A stretch of DNA of 37,235 bases. Source: Bacteroidales bacterium. Lineage in GTDB: Bacteria > Bacteroidota > Bacteroidia > Bacteroidales > UBA7960. The number at the start of each line of letters is the position of its first letter. Within the stretch, counting starts at the first letter, position 1. Location of the stretch: positions 1 to 37,235 of the forward strand of contig PXAA01000125.1 of assembly GCA_003567205.1 (NCBI GenBank), in the 5' to 3' direction. Under the pieces are notes generated by a model that made no database searches, was not told the DNA's origin, and saw only the letters and a list, made by a program, of their open reading frames with translations. Shown piece by piece: positions 10,192-17,799 of the stretch. The position numbers and the translations under genes were made by a program.

Positions 10192-11433
10192 TTATAACCG
10201 TTCAATATAATCTTTCAGCATCGCCAGCGCCGCATTGGCTGCCCTGCTGATGTTGCGCTTTCTGTTGTCGCCAAATGCAAACCGTTGGCTGATCACTTCG
10301 TGTTCACCGGCGATGGCGATCCATGTTGTTCCTGCGGGCTTGCTTTTACTCCCCCCGTCGGGGCCGGCAATGCCGGTAACCCCAATGGCGTAGTCTGCCT
10401 CAAGGGTCTGCCGGGCACCCGCAGCCATATCTTCAGCCACCTGGCGGCAAACGGCACCTTGGGTATCCAAAAGGTCGTGCGAAACACCAAGCAAATGCTC
10501 CTTTGCTTTGTTTGCATAGGCAACAATACTGCCTTTGAAATAGGCCGAACTGCCCGGGATACTTGTAATCTTATGGGCAATGAATCCGCCGGTACAACTT
10601 TCGGCGGTGGCCAGGCTTTTCCCTTTTTTGGCCAGCAAACGGCCTGTAACCCCTTCCAGGCTATCGTCGTCAAATCCCCATATATATTCTGGAATGATTT
10701 GCTTAAGTTTTTCCAGCTCCCGGCCGATGATCTCAAGTAAGGTTTCTTTGTTGCTCCCTTTACCTGTCAGGCGCAGTTTAACAATGCCGGTGGATGGCAG
10801 GTAGGCCAGCTGCACCGCTGCGGGCAAGTTGTTCTCCCAATCCGCGATAAGTTCCAGCAGTACCGATTCACCCACACCATGTGTCAAAACCGTTTTATGA
10901 ACAATGTGTTGTTCCCGGGGGGTTGATTCCAGGGCCGGGACAATATGTTTAAGGACCATTTCTTTCATTTCATATGGAACACCGGGCATGGCAATAAATG
11001 ATTTGTCCCCCTGTCTGAACCAGAAACCCGGGGCCGTCCCGTATGGGTTCCTGATGATGAAAGCCTTTTCAGGTACCATGGCCTGGTCGCGGTTGACATC
11101 CGTGATCTTACGTCCGCGCCTTTCCATGTAAGTGGTAATGTCTCCAAGTACATCCTCGTTGACAACCAGCCCGCAATCAAAATATTCGCACAATGCATCC
11201 CTGGTCACATCGTCTCGTGTGGGACCCAGGCCGCCTGTGATCAATACCAGGCCTGCCAGATCTTCAGCCTCCCTGAGGCAACGCAGGATCTCCGTTTTTT
11301 TGTCGGTAATGACCCGGACTTCCCGGACCTCTGAGCCCACCTGGTTTAATTGCGCCGCAATCCAGGCAGCATTGGTGTTTATGGTCTGCCCGATGAGCAA
11401 TTCTTCGCCAATGGAAATAATAAAGGCCTGCAT
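10192..11433 (-). CDS. cinA: CinA family nicotinamide-nucleotide amidohydrolase / competence-damage inducible protein
   Basis: MQAFIISIGEELLIGQTINTNAAWIA, ITGGLGPTRDDVTRDAL (MoCF-like), C-terminal TAESCTGGFIAHKITSIPGSSAYFKGSIVAYAN and GVTGIAGPDGGS. The track start at 11448 is a TTG; ATG 11433 is preferred. Confidence 0.93.
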   Translation of the reverse strand: MQAFIISIGEELLIGQTINTNAAWIAAQLNQVGSEVREVRVITDKKTEILRCLREAEDLAGLVLITGGLGPTRDDVTRDALCEYFDCGLVVNEDVLGDITTYMERRGRKITDVNRDQAMVPEKAFIIRNPYGTAPGFWFRQGDKSFIAMPGVPYEMKEMVLKHIVPALESTPREQHIVHKTVLTHGVGESVLLELIADWENNLPAAVQLAYLPSTGIVKLRLTGKGSNKETLLEIIGRELEKLKQIIPEYIWGFDDDSLEGVTGRLLAKKGKSLATAESCTGGFIAHKITSIPGSSAYFKGSIVAYANKAKEHLLGVSHDLLDTQGAVCRQVAEDMAAGARQTLEADYAIGVTGIAGPDGGSKSKPAGTTWIAIAGEHEVISQRFAFGDNRKRNISRAANAALAMLKDYIERL

Positions 11434-11533
11434 GCTTTTTTTTGTCAAAAATAATGATTATCCGGTACGCTCCTGACATTAGGTAATTATTTTAATTATT
11501 GATATTTTTGCCGCTTTGCACATGGTCATGTTT

Positions 11534-11541
11534 TAATTTTG
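11534..11541 (+). promoter_or_regulatory. Candidate -7 element (TAATTTTG) for the nucleoside phosphorylase gene
   Basis: TAATTTTG ends 7 bp before ATG 11549; TTTG at 11507-11510 and 11515-11518 upstream. Confidence 0.45.
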
Positions 11542-11548
11542 TGGTTTT

Positions 11549-12424
11549 ATGAAAAAATTCAAAGATTCTGAACTGATCATCAATCCCGATGGCAGTGTGT
11601 ATCACCTGAAGCTTCGTCCCGAACATCTGGCGGATACCGTGATTGTAGTGGGAGATCAGGGGCGTGTACCCAAAATATCGCGACATTTCGACACAATAGA
11701 ACACGAGATACAGAATCGTGAGTTTCGCTCGCATACCGGGTGTTATAAAAACAAACGGCTTACGGTCTTGTCTACCGGTATCGGAACAGACAATATCGAC
11801 ATTGTGGTGAATGAGCTGGATGCGGTGGCCAATATTGACCTCAATAACCGGACCCTGAAGGAAAAACACACCCCACTGAATATTATTCGCCTGGGTACAT
11901 CCGGTGCGGTGCAGGCTGATGTCCCGGTTGATACATTCATGGCTTCACGATTTGGTATGGGCTTTGACGGGCTGCTTCATTTTTATCGTCATGACCCTGC
12001 GCTGACAGAGCAGGACATGACGGATGCTTTCATAAAACATGCCGGTTGGGGGGGAAAACTGCCTGCCCCTTATATTGTGGCTTCGTCCGGGACTTTGTTG
12101 AAGCAGGTTGCTGCCGGGCTGGAGCAGGGCATTACCGCTACAGCCAATGGCTTTTACGGACCCCAGGGGCGTGAATTGCGCATTCCGCTTGCTTTTCCGG
12201 ACTTAAACCAGAAAATTGAATCCTTCCGGTATGCCGGTCATCGCATTATAAACTTTGAAATGGAAACCTCTGCGTTGTATGCTTTGAGTAAAATATTGGG
12301 TCACAATGCCCTGACAGTATGTGCCATCATCGCCAACAGGGCCAGGAAGGAATACAGTAAAGATTACCAGAAAACAGTGGATGAGATGATCCGTTATGTG
12401 CTGGACAAAATTAGTGACGGTTAA
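11549..12424 (+). CDS. Nucleoside phosphorylase (uridine phosphorylase-like, PNP_UDP_1)
   Basis: VIVVGDQGRVPKISRHFD, VLSTGIGTDNIDIVVNELDA, IIRLGTSGAVQ, NFEMETSALYALSKILGH. Confidence 0.88.
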   Translation: MKKFKDSELIINPDGSVYHLKLRPEHLADTVIVVGDQGRVPKISRHFDTIEHEIQNREFRSHTGCYKNKRLTVLSTGIGTDNIDIVVNELDAVANIDLNNRTLKEKHTPLNIIRLGTSGAVQADVPVDTFMASRFGMGFDGLLHFYRHDPALTEQDMTDAFIKHAGWGGKLPAPYIVASSGTLLKQVAAGLEQGITATANGFYGPQGRELRIPLAFPDLNQKIESFRYAGHRIINFEMETSALYALSKILGHNALTVCAIIANRARKEYSKDYQKTVDEMIRYVLDKISDG

Positions 12425-12425
12425 C

Positions 12426-13307
12426 ATGGTTAGGCAGACAAAAGAGCGGGAGATCAAAGCTTTGGTGAGTATGGTGGATGAGCCGGATCCAAAAGTATTT
12501 CAGGAAATATCCGGAAAGATCCTCCACCATGGGCAGGATGCCATGCCTTTTCTTGAGCGTTTTTTAGAGCAGATGACGGACGATGGTTTGCGCCGTCGAG
12601 TGGAGTTGTTGATGTTGGATATCCGCTACAATTCAATTTTGCTGGCCCTTAAAAAACATGTCCTGAATGACGACCATAACGAATTGTTGCAGGCCTGGCT
12701 GTGGGTAAGCCGGCTCCACTATCCGGACATTAATGATGAACTAATTATTGGTGAGATCGAGGCCATTCGTAAAGATGCCTGGCTGGAGATGAATGATAAC
12801 CTGACCGCCCTTGAACAGGTAAAGGTGTTTAATCATGTGTTTTACGGGGTGCATGGCTTCCGCGGAAATATGGAGAATTTTCATGATCCGGATAATTCTT
12901 TCATCAACAGGGTCCTGAAAACACGTATAGGAAATCCTTTAAGCATCGGAATTATTTACATGCTGGTTGCCCGGAAGTTAAATATGCCCATAATGGGGAT
13001 CAATTTGCCCGAGCACTTTGTACTGGCATATATGGGAGAGACCATTGATACGGAAAGCTTGCAGATGCAACACGACAAGCCCCTCTTTTATATCAATGCA
13101 TTCAGCAATGGCGACATGTTTTCGGCCAGGGAGATCAATGATTTTCTTCACAAGCTGGACCTTGAGCCCCTCCCGGCTTTTTTTGAGGCGTGCAGCAACA
13201 AGGAAATTATCATGCGGATGCTCAACAACCTGGTGATCTCATTTGACCACGCCGGAGAACAAAAAAAGAAAACGGATATTGCTGAATTAAGGGATAAACT
13301 GCAATAA
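12426..13307 (+). CDS. SirB1 / transglutaminase-like family protein
   Basis: NRVLKTRIGNPLSIGIIYMLVARKLNMPIMGINLPEHFVLAYM is typical of the SirB1 transglut_core2 domain. ATG 12426 follows the upstream stop by one base; the track start at 12396 overlaps it. Confidence 0.8.
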   Translation: MVRQTKEREIKALVSMVDEPDPKVFQEISGKILHHGQDAMPFLERFLEQMTDDGLRRRVELLMLDIRYNSILLALKKHVLNDDHNELLQAWLWVSRLHYPDINDELIIGEIEAIRKDAWLEMNDNLTALEQVKVFNHVFYGVHGFRGNMENFHDPDNSFINRVLKTRIGNPLSIGIIYMLVARKLNMPIMGINLPEHFVLAYMGETIDTESLQMQHDKPLFYINAFSNGDMFSAREINDFLHKLDLEPLPAFFEACSNKEIIMRMLNNLVISFDHAGEQKKKTDIAELRDKLQ

Positions 13308-13336
13308 TAACAGGTGATTATGTCAAAGGATTCAGT

Positions 13337-13344
13337 TAATTTTG
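13337..13344 (+). promoter_or_regulatory. Candidate -7 element (TAATTTTG) upstream of the kamA-like gene
   Basis: TTAATTTTGCATAT, the same 14-mer as upstream of tamL; about 65 bp before ATG 13409. Confidence 0.4.
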
Positions 13345-13408
13345 CATATGACCAAATATAATATATAACCAAGGTTAACACATTGTAAAACAGCTAAATA
13401 GTTAAGAA

Positions 13409-14992
13409 ATGGCTCACACAGGTACTTTCAAGGCAATGAAAAGGGTCCGGATCGGGAAAACGGACATTCAAAACATTATGGACCGTTACCGTTATTCCGA
13501 CGATATCCGTGCGGTTATAGAGAAAGAAAATCTTTTGCCCGCAGCCTTGCTGTCCAGGTTGCAATCATGTTATCCTGAATATTCGGGCATTATGGAATCA
13601 GCCTCTTTCCTGTTCACAGAAAAAGAACGTTATGCAGGCTTACGCGGATTCAAGGAGATTGTCGGGGTTTTGCAGAAAAACGGCATCGAGATCGGGCATA
13701 TCAAGGAACGGGAACTTTTTATTGACGTGTACCGCTTTCTGGCCACAAAGCATGTTTTGAATAAAATCAACTGGAAGAATTTTGAGAAAGATTCCCTTTT
13801 TCAGCTGGTAATCCCGCAACCGGGAATGATCAAGGGGGAAGTGGTGCAAGCCTATAAAGAAGCAAAAACCCAAGAGGAAAGGCAGCGGATCGTAAAGGAA
13901 TATCAGAAAAAAACCAACCCGCACGATGGCAAACAGTTGCTGAACAAACCCTGGTATTTGAATGAGGATGGCGAACTGGAAATCCTCCGGGGCAGCCAGC
14001 ATAAGTATCCACAATGCCAGTTGATTTTTGACACCACCACCCAGAACTGTTTTACTTTTTGTACGTATTGTTTCCGCCATGCGCAGGTTCGCGGAGACGA
14101 AGACATGTTTGTGCAGGAAGACATCGGTCAGGTGCATGAATACCTGAGAAAGCACAAAGAAGTAACCGATATGCTCATCACAGGGGGTGATGCAGGTTTT
14201 ATCCCTTATGACAGGCTTGAAAAATATGTAAGGCCCTTTATCAATGACGATGACTTTTTGCATATAAAAACCTTGCGACTGGGTACCCGGGTGCTAACCT
14301 ACCATCCTGAAATGATCCTGAGCCGCGCCTACAATGATTTCCTGGAATTATTCAGGACGCTGACCGACAACGGCATCCAGGTGGTTATGATGTCGCATTT
14401 CTCCACACCCAGGGAAGTGCTGAATCCCTCTACCATTGCCGCCATTCGCCGGTTGAAATCCTATGGTGTGGCCATTAAGAGCCAGAGCCCCGTAATGAAC
14501 CACATCAGCCTGTTTAGCGATGAGCAGGGCAATATTGATGTGGACCGCTCAGCCAAAAACTGGATCGACCTTGGAAATATCCTGGCCATGTTGTCGGTGG
14601 GCTTTCATTCCATGTATTGCGCCAGGCCTACCGGCGAACATCATTATTTTACTGCCCCGCTGGCAGACATCAATAAGGTGTTCAGTAAGGTATACCGCTC
14701 CCTGGCTTCCATCAACCGCCCATCTCGATACATTACCATGACCTCCTCGGCCGGAAAGGTTTCCTTGTTGGGAACGCTCGAAGTAAAAGGGGAGAAGGTG
14801 TTTGCACTGAAGTTCAACGAGGGGCGGAATATGGAATGGCTCGATAAGGTTTACCTGGCAAAATTCGATGACAAACAGAACACCATTGAAAAGCTCAAGC
14901 CATTTGAAGGAGATAAGTATTTCTATGAAGAGGAACTGGCGGAAATTGAATGGTCGCTTGCCAAAAGCTTGGAAAAGCAAATGAAACATTAG
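13409..14992 (+). CDS. KamA-family radical SAM protein (2,3-aminomutase homologue, substrate unknown)
   Basis: CxxxCxxC cluster motif NCFTFCTYCFRH, LITGGDAGF (cf. LLSGGDAL in KamA), and a KamA-like C-terminal half ending in SSAGK, aligned with the PLP-binding GGGGK of lysine 2,3-aminomutase. Confidence 0.88.
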   Translation: MAHTGTFKAMKRVRIGKTDIQNIMDRYRYSDDIRAVIEKENLLPAALLSRLQSCYPEYSGIMESASFLFTEKERYAGLRGFKEIVGVLQKNGIEIGHIKERELFIDVYRFLATKHVLNKINWKNFEKDSLFQLVIPQPGMIKGEVVQAYKEAKTQEERQRIVKEYQKKTNPHDGKQLLNKPWYLNEDGELEILRGSQHKYPQCQLIFDTTTQNCFTFCTYCFRHAQVRGDEDMFVQEDIGQVHEYLRKHKEVTDMLITGGDAGFIPYDRLEKYVRPFINDDDFLHIKTLRLGTRVLTYHPEMILSRAYNDFLELFRTLTDNGIQVVMMSHFSTPREVLNPSTIAAIRRLKSYGVAIKSQSPVMNHISLFSDEQGNIDVDRSAKNWIDLGNILAMLSVGFHSMYCARPTGEHHYFTAPLADINKVFSKVYRSLASINRPSRYITMTSSAGKVSLLGTLEVKGEKVFALKFNEGRNMEWLDKVYLAKFDDKQNTIEKLKPFEGDKYFYEEELAEIEWSLAKSLEKQMKH

Positions 14993-15008
14993 AAAAAATA
15001 CTGCTCCG

Positions 15009-15722
15009 ATGATTGACAAAATTGTTCAAAGTCCGGCCGATGCCGTATCCGGTATATTTGACGGGGCCACGATTATGATCAGTGGTTTTGGCGAAGCCGG
15101 CAGTCCGATCGAACTGATACATGCATTGATAGATCATGGCGCCAAAGAGCTTACTGTGGTGAGCAACAATACCGGCAGCGGTCATGTGGGGCTTGCCGCG
15201 CTGATTGAAAACCGGCGGGTGCGAAAAATGATCTGTTCTTTTCCAAGGACCACCAATTCGAAAGTTTTCCCGGAATTATACCACAAAGGCGAAATTGAGC
15301 TTGAGCTGGTGCCCCAGGGAAGCCTGGCAGAACGTATCCGGGCCGGCGGTGCGGGCATTCCGGCTTTTTATACACCTGCTTCGGTAAACACCCCACTGGC
15401 CGAGGGCAAAGAAACGCGGGTATTTAATGGACAAACCTATGTGATGGAAAACGCAATCCGGGCGGATTTTTCTTTGGTTAAATGCAGGAAAGCCGACCGG
15501 CACGGCAACCTGGTGTACAACAAAACGGCCAGAAATTTTGGGCCCATCATGTGTATGGCGGCTGAAACGACCATTGTTCAGGCCCGGGAAACCGTTCCCC
15601 TGGGAGCGATCGATCCCGAAGTGGTTGTGACCCCCGGCATTTTTGTCAGTCGCATCGTTGAAGTACGCAATCCGGCAGATGAGTCAAAACTTGTAGCAGA
15701 AGACAGGAGGTATCCATGGTAA
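15009..15722 (+). CDS. 3-oxoacid CoA-transferase subunit A (PcaI/ScoA-like)
   Basis: FDGATIMISGFGEAGSPIELIHALIDHGAKELTVVSNN, KMICSFPRTTNSKVF, GKIELELVPQG-type segment (GEIELELVPQGSLAERIRAGGAGIPAFYTP), ARNFGPIMCMAA. Class I CoA-transferase alpha subunit. Confidence 0.93.
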   Translation: MIDKIVQSPADAVSGIFDGATIMISGFGEAGSPIELIHALIDHGAKELTVVSNNTGSGHVGLAALIENRRVRKMICSFPRTTNSKVFPELYHKGEIELELVPQGSLAERIRAGGAGIPAFYTPASVNTPLAEGKETRVFNGQTYVMENAIRADFSLVKCRKADRHGNLVYNKTARNFGPIMCMAAETTIVQARETVPLGAIDPEVVVTPGIFVSRIVEVRNPADESKLVAEDRRYPW

Positions 15723-16390
15723 AAGATGGCATCAAAAAAGGTTGGGATGTGCAACAAATGGCACAGAAAGTGGCCATGGACATTCCCAATGGCGCTTACG
15801 TTAACCTGGGCATTGGCATTCCGGAAATGGTTGCCGGCCTGGTGCCCGAAGGCCGTGAAGTGGTATACCACACTGAAAACGGGCTTTTGGGAATGGGTCC
15901 TGTGCCTCCGGCCGGAGCAGAAGACCCTGAACTGATCAATGCAGGCAAGAAGTGTGTGACAGCCCTTCCCGGCGCCAGTTATTTTCACCATGCCGATAGT
16001 TTTACCATGATACGCGGCAGGCACATCGACATTTGCGTCCTTGGGGCCCTGCAGGTTTCTGAAACAGGAGACCTGGCCAACTGGTCAACGGGCGAACCGT
16101 CGGCCATTCCGGCTGTGGGTGGTGCTATGGACCTTGTTGCCGGTGTAAAGACCATTTATGTGATCAGCAAGCACCTTACCAAAACCGGTGCCCCCAAAAT
16201 AGTGAAAGCGTGCACTTATCCGCTCACAGGCAAGGGTGTGGTTGACCGGATATACACAGACCTGGCCATTATCGATGTGACCGGCAAAGGCCTTGAGGTA
16301 AAGGAGCTCGCCCCCGGAGTCTCATTTGAATACCTGCAAAAACATACAGAAGCGAAATTGATTCCTCCGGCCACCCAATCATCCAATTAA
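15716..16390 (+). CDS. 3-oxoacid CoA-transferase subunit B (PcaJ/ScoB-like)
   Basis: YVNLGIGIPEMVAGLVPEGREVVYHTENGLLGMGP with the catalytic Glu motif ENGLLGMG; GAMDLVAGVKTIYVISKH; 7 bp overlap with the A subunit. Confidence 0.93.
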   Translation: MVKDGIKKGWDVQQMAQKVAMDIPNGAYVNLGIGIPEMVAGLVPEGREVVYHTENGLLGMGPVPPAGAEDPELINAGKKCVTALPGASYFHHADSFTMIRGRHIDICVLGALQVSETGDLANWSTGEPSAIPAVGGAMDLVAGVKTIYVISKHLTKTGAPKIVKACTYPLTGKGVVDRIYTDLAIIDVTGKGLEVKELAPGVSFEYLQKHTEAKLIPPATQSSN

Positions 16391-16429
16391 ACAACCAATC
16401 AACAAACCAACCGTCTTGACCAACAGGAA

Positions 16430-17797
16430 ATGGATACACAAATTACAAACCCAGGCGGGCAGAAAAGTGCCGGTGAAGCCATTTATCAACAGGCATGTGA
16501 GGTAATTACCGGTGGTGTCAGCCGGAATACCGTGTTTCGCAGGCCGCATCCCTTTTATGCCGCAAGTGCATCAGGATGCTATGTTACAGATATAGATGGC
16601 TTCCGGCGCCTTGACTTTGCCAACAACATGGCATCGCTGATCCATGGGCATGCCCACCCGGCCATTGTCAGTGCCGTTATTGAACAGTTGCACCGCGGCA
16701 CAGCTTACACCATGGCCACCGAGGCCGAGGTGGCTTTTGCGCGCCTGCTTTGCGACCGGGTGCCGGGTTTTGAAAAGGTACGCTTTGTGAATTCTGGCAC
16801 AGAAGCTGTGATGACGATGATCAAGGCTTCGCGGGCGTATACCGGCCGGCCGAAAATTGCCAAGGCAGAAGGCGCATATCACGGGACCTATGACTTTGCA
16901 GAGATCAGCCAGACCTCAACCCCCGAACAGTGGGGTACTATCCACAAGCCCAACAGTGTGCCGCTGGCCCACGGTACCCCCCAAGGCGTTCTGGATGATG
17001 TCATTGTTTTCCCTTTCAATGATGTGGAAAAAACACTGGCCATTCTGGACGAACAAGCCGGGCAGATCGCCTGCGTGATCATTGACCCGGTCCCCCACAG
17101 GGTAGGCCTTGTGCCGGGCACCAGCGAATTTGTGGAAGCTTTGTATGACTGGACCCGGAAAAATGGTGCATTACTTGTATTTGACGAGGTGGTCACCCTT
17201 CGGGTTCACTATGGCGGGGCCCAGGAGAAATATAGCGTGCGTCCTGATATGACAGCTTTGGGAAAGATTATCGGCGGCGGTTTCCCTGTTGGCGCCCTGG
17301 CCGGGCGTACGGAAGTGATGCGCGTACTCGATCCGCGCGAACAAAAGATCCTCTTTCCTCATTCGGGCACATTTTCCGCCAACCCAATTACCACGACGGC
17401 AGGACGCGTTGCCATGGAATTGTTCGACAAAGATGCAGTTGATCAGATAAATGCCCTGACGGCCAAAGCCATCAGGCAAATTATAGAGGCCATTAGCATT
17501 GCCGACGTACCGGTATCTCTCACAGGTGCCGGATCCATGTTCCGGTTTCATCTGAAGCCCATCCCGCCTAAAACGTATCGGGAAACCTATCAGCCAAAGG
17601 AAGAAGTGGCGCTGATCAGGGAACTGCTGGATTATTTGTACCTGAAAGAAAATATCATGATGATCAACACCTGTGCCTGTATGTTCTCCACTGCCATTAC
17701 GCAAAAAGAAGTGGACATATTGACGCAGGCCATGCTGAACGGGTTCAGGTTCATCAAACCCAAACTGGAGAAACTTACACAGGAAATCAATCAGTAA
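16430..17797 (+). CDS. Class III PLP-dependent aminotransferase, glutamate-1-semialdehyde aminomutase-like / beta-amino-acid aminotransferase-like
   Basis: NSGTEAVMTMIKASRAYTGRPKIAKAEGAYHGTYD, ALLVFDEVVTLR, TALGKIIGGGFPVGALAGR (PLP Lys), HSGTFSANPITTTAGRVAM. Overall layout resembles beta-phenylalanine aminotransferase-type enzymes. Confidence 0.88.
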   Translation: MDTQITNPGGQKSAGEAIYQQACEVITGGVSRNTVFRRPHPFYAASASGCYVTDIDGFRRLDFANNMASLIHGHAHPAIVSAVIEQLHRGTAYTMATEAEVAFARLLCDRVPGFEKVRFVNSGTEAVMTMIKASRAYTGRPKIAKAEGAYHGTYDFAEISQTSTPEQWGTIHKPNSVPLAHGTPQGVLDDVIVFPFNDVEKTLAILDEQAGQIACVIIDPVPHRVGLVPGTSEFVEALYDWTRKNGALLVFDEVVTLRVHYGGAQEKYSVRPDMTALGKIIGGGFPVGALAGRTEVMRVLDPREQKILFPHSGTFSANPITTTAGRVAMELFDKDAVDQINALTAKAIRQIIEAISIADVPVSLTGAGSMFRFHLKPIPPKTYRETYQPKEEVALIRELLDYLYLKENIMMINTCACMFSTAITQKEVDILTQAMLNGFRFIKPKLEKLTQEINQ

Positions 17798-17799
17798 TT

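Noticed and set aside
13640-14263. 207 aa minus-strand ORF antisense to the KamA-like gene
   Set aside because: Covers the radical SAM motif region of the real gene; no domain seen.
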